A model generated the notes under the pieces. The model saw only the letters and a list, made by a program, of their open reading frames with translations. It did not search any database and was not told where the DNA came from. The position numbers were made by a program, and so were the translations under genes. Positions 18,286 through 24,848 of a DNA stretch of 45,734 nucleotides are shown here, in pieces. The stretch's first letter is position 1; every line of letters begins with the position of its first letter. The DNA lies in NCBI GenBank assembly GCA_021413705.1, contig JAIOPX010000395.1:1-45734 (forward strand). The letters are read 5' to 3'. The stretch comes from Planctomycetota bacterium (lineage in GTDB: Bacteria; Planctomycetota; Planctomycetia; Pirellulales; UBA7805).

Positions 18286-18446
18286 CTTCCAAACCACGTT
18301 TTCGCATTGCGAGTAGTGGCCCCGGAACCATTACCCCGAAATTGCCGGGAGTTACTGGGGTTATGGGGCCAAGGTACTTTGGAAGCCTTAACCAGTTTGC
18401 AGTCTTCCCCCCATTCCACCGAAAAACGTGTTTCTACCTACCATGA
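18282..18446 (+). CDS. 54-aa ORF coupled between DUF3987 and TerL genes
   Basis: This ORF is too short for most gene callers. It starts at ATG 18282, overlapping the DUF3987 stop by ATGA, and stops at TGA 18444-18446, overlapping the TerL start at 18443 by ATGA. The predicted protein begins MTSKPRFRIASSGPG and ends HRKTCFYLP. Coupling on both sides argues that it is translated. The same DNA holds a 55-bp palindrome (18317-18371), so it may equally be open by chance over a DNA or RNA structure. Confidence 0.5.
   Translation: MTSKPRFRIASSGPGTITPKLPGVTGVMGPRYFGSLNQFAVFPPFHRKTCFYLP
18317..18371. repeat. 55-bp imperfect palindrome after the DUF3987 gene
   Basis: The outer arms TGGCCCC (18317-18323) and GGGGCCA (18365-18371) are exact complements. 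Inside are related motifs CATTACCCC on one strand and CATAACCCC and AGTAACTCCC on the other. The position directly after the replication helicase matches that of the iteron palindrome of E2 (30233-30340), so an origin is possible. A structured mRNA that couples terminase translation is the alternative. Confidence 0.45.
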
Positions 18447-20488
18447 CGAAGCCCCCCAAAATCAGCGAGCGTGAGCGACAGCGGCGCAAGGCGGCTAAGG
18501 CGGCATCCCTGGAGCGGGACGTTGAGATAAAGCCACCGCTCGACCTGGGCCGTCGTAGGGGCTGCTTGGCCGACGTGTTCCTATTTTTGCGGACCTACTT
18601 CCCCGACGTCTTCAACCAGCCATTTACACCCGACCGGCGCGCCATGATTTTGGCAATCTGCCACGCGGCGAACCATGCCGGTGACTATGCCATCGCGGGG
18701 CCGCGCGGCTGCGGTAAAACAGTTTCCGCAATCTATACCTGCCTGTGGTTGATTCTCTCTAGGCAAGTGAAGTTGCCGCTGATTGTCGGCAAAAATCAAA
18801 GCGGCGCTGAGAATGAGTTGGAAAACCTGAAGCGCGCCCTGACCACCAACGAACTGCTGGCGGCCGACTTCCCCGAAATCTGCGCGCCACTAATTGGCCT
18901 AGACGGCTGGGCCAGCCGCTCTAAAAAACAGACCGCGAACGGCCAGCCGACGCGCATCACATGGAGCCGTGATACGTTGATTTTCCCTAGCGTGGCCGAT
19001 TCATCGTTGCCGGCTGATTGGCCAGCCGGCGAGTTGTCCCTAGCTTGCGGCCAAGGTATCGCCGTCGTTGGCATCGGCGGCAGAATCCGCGGATTTAATC
19101 GGCGTGGGCAACGACCGGACTTGTGCCTCATTGACGATATCGACGACAGGGAATCAGCGCGGAGCGATTTGCAAACCGGAGATTTTCGGGTTGGCATCGA
19201 GCAAGATATTGGGGGGTTGGGCGGAAGCGGCGAGCGTACCAGCCGCGTCATGCTTTGCACGATTATTTCTCGCCGTTCCATCGCGTTTGAATACACGGGA
19301 AAGCCGGCATGGCGGGGCCAGCGTTTCAAGTTTCTAACGAAGCTGCCGGACGCCGAGCAACTATGGCAAGAGTATATCGACCTGCGCCGCAACCGCGCCG
19401 AAGACGATCCAGACGCGCGGGTTGCCCATCGGTTCTATCTCGAGCGCCGCGCCGCAATGGACGCCGGGGCGGAAGTGTCAAACCCGTTCGCGTTCGAATC
19501 GAAGCTGGCCAGCGACGGTCAACCGCTGGAATGTTCGGGATTGCAAGCAGCGTTCAATAAAATTGCCGACACATCGCTAGAAGCATTCAACGCCGAGTTC
19601 CAAAATGAACCGGCCGCCGACGATGAAATCAGCAAGGCGGGAATCTCGCGGCAGCTTGTTGCGAGCCGACTAAGTGGACTCGAGCGCGGCGAGCTGCCCC
19701 CCGATTGCAAAATCATCGTGGGCATCGACCTGGGCAAACATGCCTGCCATTGGGTGGCCGGCGCTTTTCGCAAGGGCGGGGCCGCGGCCATTGTAAACTA
19801 TGGCATCATCGAAGTTATCGGCAGCGAAAATACCGAAGCGAGCGAAGTTGTCGAGAGGGCCATTTTGCGTTCGTTGATTGCTTGGCGGGATGATATGACC
19901 GCGCAGCCGTTCCGCGACGTTGACGGCAACCCGGTTGCGTTGTCGGCCGTGCTGCTGGACAGCGGTTATTGCCAAGACGCTTGTTTTGAGTTTTGCCGGC
20001 GCTATGGCGATCCGTACAAGCCCACGAAGGGCGCGGCCAAGTTTCACCACGGCACGGCCAGCCCGTCGCGTCGTGTTGGCAATCATTGGTATAGCCAACC
20101 GCAAGCCGGGCGGTTGTGGCTTTACAGTTTGGATACCGACCATTGGAAAAAAAGCGTTCACCAACGATTCATTGCCGAGCCGTTGGACACAAGCGGCCGG
20201 CCGAATCCTGGCAGTTTGTCGCTATTCATTCCGGCTGGCAAGCGCGACCATAGCACATTCTCGGCGCATATTTTGGCGGAAGAGTTCATAACCACGTTTG
20301 AGCCGGGCAAGGGCGAGCGCTCGAGGTGGGTGAATCACTCCGCGAATAATCACTATTTGGACGCTACGGCGCTTTGCTTGGCCGGAGCCGAAATCATCGG
20401 TTGCGGACTGTTCGGCCAACCTGTTCGCGCCACCATACCGCCGCACCTGCGGCCGACACTAGCGCAGCTTGCGCAGCAAGGAAGGTAA
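18443..20488 (+). CDS. phage terminase large-subunit-like packaging ATPase
   Basis: 681 aa from the ATG at 18443 (GTG at 18428 is an in-frame alternative). The ATPase half has Walker A GPRGCGKTVS (about residue 92) and Walker B DLCLIDDIDD (about residue 230), followed by a motif III-like RVMLCTIISRRS. The nuclease half starts at KIIVGIDLGKHACHW, with acidic residues in VLLDSGYCQDA and NNHYLDATALCLAG that fit an RNase H-like terminase nuclease. It should cut and translocate DNA into a procapsid. E1 has no recognisable portal, capsid or small terminase, so it would need capsids from a helper. Confidence 0.82.
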   Translation: MTKPPKISERERQRRKAAKAASLERDVEIKPPLDLGRRRGCLADVFLFLRTYFPDVFNQPFTPDRRAMILAICHAANHAGDYAIAGPRGCGKTVSAIYTCLWLILSRQVKLPLIVGKNQSGAENELENLKRALTTNELLAADFPEICAPLIGLDGWASRSKKQTANGQPTRITWSRDTLIFPSVADSSLPADWPAGELSLACGQGIAVVGIGGRIRGFNRRGQRPDLCLIDDIDDRESARSDLQTGDFRVGIEQDIGGLGGSGERTSRVMLCTIISRRSIAFEYTGKPAWRGQRFKFLTKLPDAEQLWQEYIDLRRNRAEDDPDARVAHRFYLERRAAMDAGAEVSNPFAFESKLASDGQPLECSGLQAAFNKIADTSLEAFNAEFQNEPAADDEISKAGISRQLVASRLSGLERGELPPDCKIIVGIDLGKHACHWVAGAFRKGGAAAIVNYGIIEVIGSENTEASEVVERAILRSLIAWRDDMTAQPFRDVDGNPVALSAVLLDSGYCQDACFEFCRRYGDPYKPTKGAAKFHHGTASPSRRVGNHWYSQPQAGRLWLYSLDTDHWKKSVHQRFIAEPLDTSGRPNPGSLSLFIPAGKRDHSTFSAHILAEEFITTFEPGKGERSRWVNHSANNHYLDATALCLAGAEIIGCGLFGQPVRATIPPHLRPTLAQLAQQGR

Positions 20489-20490
20489 TC

Positions 20491-20667
20491 ATGGAAGAAA
20501 CGAAACCACCACGCCCCACGCTGGCGGACCTGGCCAACGAGACGCGAAGCCGGCAGCGGCAAAGCCAAGGGCCATGCCCGCGCTGTGGTTGCCGGCACGT
20601 CATAAGCGGCCATTGTCGGCATTGCGGCCAAAAGCGTTTTGGCTGGGGGAGCGCGAGCAATGGGTAA
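20491..20667 (+). CDS. small zinc-ribbon protein
   Basis: 58 aa, starting at ATG 20491 behind AAGGAAGG, three bases after the terminase stop. Two knuckles, CPRCGC and CRHCGQ, are spaced by 10 residues and form a compact zinc ribbon; the N-terminus is Pro/Arg-rich. It overlaps the next zinc-ribbon gene by eight bases. Its function is unknown; a nucleic-acid or protein adaptor is plausible. Confidence 0.7.
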   Translation: MEETKPPRPTLADLANETRSRQRQSQGPCPRCGCRHVISGHCRHCGQKRFGWGSASNG

Positions 20668-20839
20668 CTGGAACGACTTGCCCGAAGTTGTGATTGAGCT
20701 TCCCGCGTGCGCGTGGTGCAAGACCACCAAGCAACCCATCATCGTGCGCAGCGAATCGACAAAGCGCGGCCAAGTTCAAAAAGTGATTTGCGACCAATGC
20801 AATCAGCGATACCTACGGCGCATCCCAACGGCGGAATAG
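20660..20839 (+). CDS. small zinc-ribbon protein, VRSE family shared with E2
   Basis: 59 aa, starting at ATG 20660 inside the end of the preceding gene. Knuckles CAWC and CDQC flank the segment IIVRSESTKRGQVQKVIC. The same pattern (PxCxxC, VRSE, G, K-x-ICxxCxxR) is found in the E2 protein at 30372-30560, so the two elements share this gene although their other genes differ. Its function is unknown. Confidence 0.72.
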   Translation: MGNWNDLPEVVIELPACAWCKTTKQPIIVRSESTKRGQVQKVICDQCNQRYLRRIPTAE

Positions 20840-20897
20840 TTTTGCCAATTTTTGGATAGTCCCCCACGAAGCACTCGACATCGAAAATAATACTCAC

Positions 20898-21608
20898 ATG
20901 GACCAACGCATCCGACACCTACGAAACTACGAGCCGAAGCCAAGCCGCTACGAAGCGGCGCGCCTACGGTTGCTGGATCTTGCCCCCGAGCTACGGCAGG
21001 CGCCGCTCTATCTGATCACCGCCCCACCAGATTATCCGCGCGGTTGCTATGGTGCGTTTCACATGCGGCGGCCCGATGCGGCTATTCGTGAGGCGCTGAT
21101 TCTATCGGGCCAGTGGGAAGGTCCAGGAAACATCATTGTGCTGGGGAGAGACTTCCAAGGCGAAGAGCTAACCGGCATCCTGGCGCACGAGGGGGCACAC
21201 TGCCTGCCCTTCTGCCCGTTCGACTTTGACGACCGCGCACCGACCAAAGCAGAAGCGGAGCGCGAAGCCGAAGCCGTGGCCGCGTGGGCTTCCTCACCAC
21301 CCGTCAGCGGGCCACCCTGGGAACACTCACACGGGCTTCAATTCGTGCGACGTGTTTTGCATTTGCACTATCGCGCGGAGCGTTCCGGCGTATCCGTGCC
21401 GTTGCCGACGTTGCATTGTGCCGGGCCGCACTATGGCCTATCCGGTTTGTGGAAATACAAACGGGCATTAGGAAACGAGCCAGAGCGATTCATGGGGGCG
21501 ACGTTCGGAGAGATTGAAGCAACAGCCGTGCCGTCAGATTTTCAGTTGCTATTCGATAGCGACTTGGCGGCATGGAATAAAACCGAAGCGAAGAGGCAAA
21601 CACTATGA
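20898..21608 (+). CDS. putative zinc metallopeptidase (ImmA/IrrE-like)
   Basis: 236 aa. A zinc motif HEGAH lies in GILAHEGAHCLPFCPF (about residue 98), preceded by the strand NIIVLGRDF and followed by EREAEAVAAWA, whose Glu fits the third zinc ligand of ImmA/IrrE peptidases. In elements such as ICEBs1, ImmA cleaves the XRE-type repressor ImmR to induce excision. E1 carries an XRE regulator at 22660, so a similar pair is possible. The second half (LHLHYRAERSGVSVPLP onward) is unassigned. The family call is tentative. Confidence 0.55.
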   Translation: MDQRIRHLRNYEPKPSRYEAARLRLLDLAPELRQAPLYLITAPPDYPRGCYGAFHMRRPDAAIREALILSGQWEGPGNIIVLGRDFQGEELTGILAHEGAHCLPFCPFDFDDRAPTKAEAEREAEAVAAWASSPPVSGPPWEHSHGLQFVRRVLHLHYRAERSGVSVPLPTLHCAGPHYGLSGLWKYKRALGNEPERFMGATFGEIEATAVPSDFQLLFDSDLAAWNKTEAKRQTL

Positions 21609-22273
21609 GAAACGACGAATGGGAAGAAGTTGGCAAGCCGACCGACCGGCGAACCGCCACGGTGGCCGAGCCGATGCCGGCCAAGCTGGTTGATGAAAAA
21701 ACCATCAACCACGCGCAGGCGATCGAGAGTCACTTGTTGACACTTCAAAAAGAGTTCGAGGAATTGAAACATCAGCGCACCCATTTTAATTCGCGGCTCG
21801 ATGAAGCACTTGCCCCCATCGAGCGCGAACTGGACGCCATCGACGCGGCAGAGTTGGCCGCCATCATGGAATCACTGCCAGTGCCCGCGGACGTTCACAA
21901 GCGCCGCGCGGATTGTCTCGAGCGCCGCGCGAATATCCGGCGTGACGCGGAAATCGAAGCTGACACCAGCGCGGCGCGAATCAATTCACTGGCGACGGAG
22001 ATTGAGCGCGCCAGCAAAGGTTTTGAAAAGACAGGCGGCACGCCCAGTATGTTGCGCGAGCGAAAGCAACACGCCGAGGCATTGGCCAAGAGCGAAGCGC
22101 CCGTGAAAATCAAAATGACCGTGGCAATCGGGTCTGACCACTGGCACGGTTTTATCCGCGCTAAGTTGGTAACGGCGGGAACGGTCATACCGCGCGAAGG
22201 CGAGATCGTCAGCGTACCTGGCACACTGGCCAAGAATATGATTGCCCGCGGCTGGGCAACTGAAACTGAATAG
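21605..22273 (+). CDS. coiled-coil hypothetical protein of E1
   Basis: 222 aa, starting at ATG 21605 in an ATGA overlap with the metallopeptidase stop. Residues 45-160 are strongly helical and charged, with coiled-coil character (LQKEFEELKHQRTHFNSRLDE, ARINSLATEIERA). The C-terminal 60 residues are beta-rich with PREGEIVSVPGTLAKNMIARGWA. It is the last gene before the terminator at 22325. Function unknown; a structural or scaffold role is only a guess from its position after packaging genes. Confidence 0.65.
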   Translation: MRNDEWEEVGKPTDRRTATVAEPMPAKLVDEKTINHAQAIESHLLTLQKEFEELKHQRTHFNSRLDEALAPIERELDAIDAAELAAIMESLPVPADVHKRRADCLERRANIRRDAEIEADTSAARINSLATEIERASKGFEKTGGTPSMLRERKQHAEALAKSEAPVKIKMTVAIGSDHWHGFIRAKLVTAGTVIPREGEIVSVPGTLAKNMIARGWATETE

Positions 22274-22280
22274 CGGAGGC

Positions 22281-22368
22281 GCACCGGCTCCGCAGCGGCG
22301 CAAGCCGTTCCGGTGTGCTGACCCCCGTCAGTCGGACGAAGCAACGTGCGTCCGGCTGGCGGTTTTTT
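22281..22368 (+). terminator. two-hairpin intrinsic terminator of the E1 main operon
   Basis: The first hairpin (22282-22315) stacks CACCGG/CCGGTG on AGCGGC-GCAA-GCCGTT, which carries a GNRA-type GCAA loop. The second is the terminator proper: CCGTCAGTCGGACG (22325-22338) pairs with CGTCCGGCTGGCGG (22349-22362) and is followed by TTTTTT. The strength of both suggests a stable 3' end or a small RNA. Confidence 0.8.
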
Positions 22369-22395
22369 CAATCTATTACCACGGAACAACACGAC

Positions 22396-22608
22396 ATGAA
22401 ACGCCGACGCCGACCACCGCGCGAAAGTTTACTGGCGTTCCTGTTGCCCGAAACTTGCCCCGATATAGCAACGGCTGACGGCAAACGGACGATTTTACCG
22501 AAGCCGGCGAGCCGGCGACCGCGAGGCGTTGCGTCTGCCGAGCGTTCGGCCGTCCCAAAGAACCGTAAGACCAATTCGGCAGATATCGCAACAGCGGGCC
22601 AGCAATAG
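22396..22608 (+). CDS. small basic protein with SLLxFLxPE motif
   Basis: 70 aa from the ATG at 22396. The protein is Arg/Lys-rich at both ends and carries RESLLAFLLPETCP. A related motif, RHSLLSFLPPEAVP, begins the E2 protein at 38104. It lies between the main-operon terminator and the promoter of the XRE gene. Function unknown; the shared motif makes it more likely to be real. Confidence 0.5.
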   Translation: MKRRRRPPRESLLAFLLPETCPDIATADGKRTILPKPASRRPRGVASAERSAVPKNRKTNSADIATAGQQ

Positions 22609-22623
22609 CGTAAAACAGACTAC

Positions 22624-22651
22624 TTGAAGTGTATACAAGCAACTGATAAAA
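22624..22651 (+). promoter_or_regulatory. candidate promoter/operator of the XRE gene
   Basis: TTGAAG (22624-22629) and ATAAAA (22646-22651) are 16 bp apart. Between and around them, CTTG...CAAG (22623-22638) is a short inverted repeat that could be the XRE operator. The ATG at 22660 has no clear ribosome site, so the mRNA may have a very short leader. Confidence 0.4.
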
Positions 22652-22659
22652 TCCGACGC

Positions 22660-22866
22660 ATGGCCAAGATTCTCGACCAACTAAGACGGGCAATGGAGCG
22701 GAGCGGCAAGAGCCGCTATGCCATTTTCAAGGAAACGGGCATCGACCAAGGGACGCTATCCCGGTTCGCCCGAGGCCAATGCGGGCTATCAATGGAAAAC
22801 GTCGAAAAGGTTTGCGAGTGTATCGGGGCGAAAATAGCTATCACGATCCCTAAGCCGCGAATGTGA
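22660..22866 (+). CDS. XRE-family HTH regulator
   Basis: 68 aa. The helix-turn-helix is SRYAIFKETGIDQGTLSRFARG, read in order as a scaffold helix, turn and recognition helix; the rest (LSMENVEKVCECIGAKIAI) is the usual C-terminal helix bundle of short XRE proteins. It is a candidate repressor of E1 and a possible target of the ImmA-like peptidase. It is followed by two plus-strand genes leading to the integrase, so the three may be transcribed together. Confidence 0.82.
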   Translation: MAKILDQLRRAMERSGKSRYAIFKETGIDQGTLSRFARGQCGLSMENVEKVCECIGAKIAITIPKPRM

Positions 22867-22893
22867 CCGCGGCGAACAATCGGCAGGTGAGCA

Positions 22894-23121
22894 ATGGCGT
22901 GGGAAGGAATCGTTCGGCGGCATCGGATTGAAGTCTGGACGGGACCGTATAAGGAATCCGCACCGCTAGACCAAGCGACAGTGGAACCAAGCCCCGCGGA
23001 CTCCGCGGAGTTTACCGTTCAAGTTTACGCGGGCAAGCGAAAGGCCGGCCCCGTGTTTCGGTTTCCCAAAGATATCACGCTGGCGGAAGTGTTGAACACG
23101 ATTAGCAAACACGCGGAGTGA
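22894..23121 (+). CDS. hypothetical protein upstream of the E1 integrase
   Basis: 75 aa, with the GGCAGGTGAGCA ribosome site typical of this element. It is beta-rich in the middle (EFTVQVYAGKRKAGPVFRF) and ends in a helix (LAEVLNTISKHAE). No family is recognised. A position just before int is often used for excision or regulatory factors, but nothing in the sequence proves that. Confidence 0.6.
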   Translation: MAWEGIVRRHRIEVWTGPYKESAPLDQATVEPSPADSAEFTVQVYAGKRKAGPVFRFPKDITLAEVLNTISKHAE

Positions 23122-23147
23122 CGCGACATTAACTGACAGGTGAGACA

Positions 23148-24734
23148 ATGCGAGTATTCAAAGCGACCTACAAAGACCGCAACGGCCGCAAGCGGGAATC
23201 GGATAAATGGTATGTCGAGATTGTGGACCACGACCAGCGGCCCCGGCGGCTGCCGGGATTCAGCGACAAGCAGCAAGCGGAAACGCTGGGCCGCAAGATT
23301 GAGAAGCTGATTGAGTGCCGGCAGAACCGCGAAACGCCGGGGCGTGAATTGTCCGCGTGGCTGGAAACGCTGCCGGCTCGGATTCAAGCGAAGCTGGCCG
23401 CGTGGGGCATCATCGACGGTTGCAAGGTAGCGGCCAGCAAGCCGTTGACGGAACACCTGAAGGACTTTCAAGCGGCGCTGATTGCCAAAGGGACCGGCCA
23501 GCAACACGCCGAGCAAACCACCGGCCGTGTCCGCCGGCTGTTTGAAGATTGCGGCATCATTCATTGGAGCAAGGTAGACGCATCGACCATCGTCGCCAAG
23601 CTGGCGGACTGGCGGAAGCCGGACGCCGAGGGGAAGCCGGGCACGTCGATTCAAACGTCGAACTACCACGTTCAATCCGTCAAGCAATTCTGCGCGTGGA
23701 TGGTGCGGGACGGCCGGGCGACACAATCCCCCGTTCGCCACCTGACGGGCCAAAACGCCAAAACAGACCGCCGGCACGAACGGCGGGCATTTACCGTCGA
23801 GGAACTACGCTGGCTGTTGTCCACGACGGCCAGCGGCCCGGAACGACTCGGCATGGCGGGGGCGGATCGTGCCGTGCTGTATCGGTTGGCCGTCGAGACT
23901 GGCTTGCGGTCCAACGAATTGCGGAGCCTGACGCGCGGTAGCTTCGACTTCCGCACAGAACCGGCAACCGTGATAGTGGCGGCCGGGTATAGCAAGCGAC
24001 GGCGCGAAGATACCTTGCCGCTGCTGGCCGGCACGGCAGCGATGGTGCGGGACTTTGTTGCAACGAAGCTACCAGCGGCCCGAGTGTTCAATCTGCCGCG
24101 TCCTGAAATGGTTGTGAAGATGCTACGCCGCGACCTGGAAGCGGCCCGCGTGGCTTGGCTGGAAGATGCCCAAGGGGATGCCAAGCTTTTGAGCGAACGC
24201 GAGCAAAGCGACTTCCTGATTTACCGGGACGCTGCCGACCGCGTTGCGGACTTCCATAGCTTCCGGCATACGTTCATAAGCAACCTGGCCCGTGGGGGCT
24301 GTCACCCGAAGCTGGCGCAAGCCCTGGCCCGTCATAGTACGATCACACTCACAATGGACCGATACTCGCATACGGTGCTAGGCGAGCAAAGCGATGCCCT
24401 GGCGGCGTTGCCGGACCTGACGGAACCGACACGACAACAGCAACGGGCAACCGGGACTGACGGCCGGCAGGTGAGCATCGACCAAGTGAGCGACCACGAA
24501 TCGAAACCGGCGGAAATCTGCTTGGCGGATTGCTTGGCGGAATTGCCCGCGTTTGATAGCGTTTGTACACTCGGCGTTGCAGTGAAGGAACCGCAAGCAA
24601 CAACATACACCAAAAGCAAAAAGGCCCGGCAAAACAAGGGCTTTCCCCGCATTTTGCCGAGCGTTTCTTCAGTGGACGGAGGCGGGATCGAACCGCCGAC
24701 ACATGGATTTTCAGTCCATTGCTCTACCAACTGA
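23148..24734 (+). CDS. E1 tyrosine recombinase (integrase) with attP inside its 3' end
   Basis: 528 aa in the integrated state, starting behind CTGACAGGTGAGACA. The N-terminus holds SAM-like core-binding helices (about residues 100-215). The catalytic domain has Arg I in TGLRSNEL, Lys in GYSKRRREDTLPL, HxxR in HSFRHTF, His in ARHSTITLTMDR and the Tyr nucleophile in DRYSHT, so it is canonical. The last residues (DGGGIEPPTHGFSVHCSTN) are encoded by the tRNA-Phe gene read antisense, and the stop codon TGA at 24732 lies in the tRNA D-arm region supplied by E2. In the circle the frame continues for 59 codons at 13758-13937, giving about 583 aa. Confidence 0.92.
   Translation: MRVFKATYKDRNGRKRESDKWYVEIVDHDQRPRRLPGFSDKQQAETLGRKIEKLIECRQNRETPGRELSAWLETLPARIQAKLAAWGIIDGCKVAASKPLTEHLKDFQAALIAKGTGQQHAEQTTGRVRRLFEDCGIIHWSKVDASTIVAKLADWRKPDAEGKPGTSIQTSNYHVQSVKQFCAWMVRDGRATQSPVRHLTGQNAKTDRRHERRAFTVEELRWLLSTTASGPERLGMAGADRAVLYRLAVETGLRSNELRSLTRGSFDFRTEPATVIVAAGYSKRRREDTLPLLAGTAAMVRDFVATKLPAARVFNLPRPEMVVKMLRRDLEAARVAWLEDAQGDAKLLSEREQSDFLIYRDAADRVADFHSFRHTFISNLARGGCHPKLAQALARHSTITLTMDRYSHTVLGEQSDALAALPDLTEPTRQQQRATGTDGRQVSIDQVSDHESKPAEICLADCLAELPAFDSVCTLGVAVKEPQATTYTKSKKARQNKGFPRILPSVSSVDGGGIEPPTHGFSVHCSTN
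24520..24539 (+). repeat. candidate integrase arm site, right copy
   Basis: Exact copy of the 20-mer at 13814-13833, again with GCTTGGCG twice. It lies inside the integrase coding region, 164 bp before the core. In the circle the two copies would flank the core in the same orientation. Confidence 0.55.
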
Positions 24735-24745
24735 GCTATCCGTCC
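24673..24745 (-). tRNA. tRNA-Phe (GAA)
   Basis: 73 nt on the minus strand; the CCA end is not encoded. Acceptor stem GGACGGA/TCCGTCC, D arm GCTC-AGTTGGTA-GAGC, anticodon arm ATGGA-CTGAAAA-TCCAT (anticodon GAA), T arm GGCGG-TTCGATC-CCGCC. All stems are perfect. Its 3' half is contiguous with E1 and its 5' half with E2, and both host halves sit at the far ends of the tandem insertion. It overlaps the 3' end of the E1 integrase gene in antisense. Upstream sequence (right side) belongs to E2 and must supply its promoter. Confidence 0.97.
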
Positions 24746-24746
24746 A

Positions 24747-24770
24747 AAAGCCCGTAAATCATAGGGCTTT
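24747..24770. promoter_or_regulatory. inverted repeat over the -10 region of the chimeric tRNA-Phe
   Basis: AAAGCCC (24747-24753) and GGGCTTT (24764-24770) flank a 10-bp loop. On the minus strand this includes TATGAT (24763-24758), a good -10 box 12 bp before the tRNA; no clear -35 is seen. On the plus strand the same repeat could act as a weak terminator for the E1 integrase. All of it is E2 sequence. Confidence 0.45.
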
Positions 24771-24802
24771 ATTGACTTTCGCCCCCGGCTCGATAGGATG
24801 GT

Positions 24803-24822
24803 TGACACCTGCTAGTGACACC
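24803..24822 (+). repeat. candidate E2 integrase arm sites, left end
   Basis: TGACACC occurs at 24803-24809 and 24816-24822 as direct repeats with a 13-bp period. The right end of E2 has the same heptamer at 40121-40127 next to an inverted copy at 40114-40120. A further TGACACCCGT copy lies in the integrase gene at 25075. Confidence 0.45.
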
Positions 24823-24848
24823 CGTTCCCACCTACCGGAGGCAAAAGT

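Larger units (their letters stand above)
13742..24720 (+). mobile_element. integrative element 1 (E1), satellite-like, in tRNA-Phe
   Basis: About 10.96 kb bounded by copies of the 17-bp tRNA anticodon core (13742-13758 and 24704-24720). All genes read on the plus strand. Order: stranded integrase tail, unknown 272-aa protein, AlpA-like regulator, small protein, Toprim primase, DUF3987 helicase/primase, 54-aa ORF, TerL-like ATPase, two zinc ribbons, ImmA-like metallopeptidase, coiled-coil protein, terminator, small ORF, XRE regulator, small protein, integrase. The right end supplies the tRNA 3' half. No capsid, portal, tail or lysis gene is recognisable, which suggests a phage satellite or a relic rather than a complete prophage. 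Confidence 0.88.

Noticed and set aside
24802..24840. TTGACA at 24802 as the -35 of an E2 integrase promoter
   Set aside because: No -10 box at 16-18 bp; the sequence is part of the repeated TGACACC sites.
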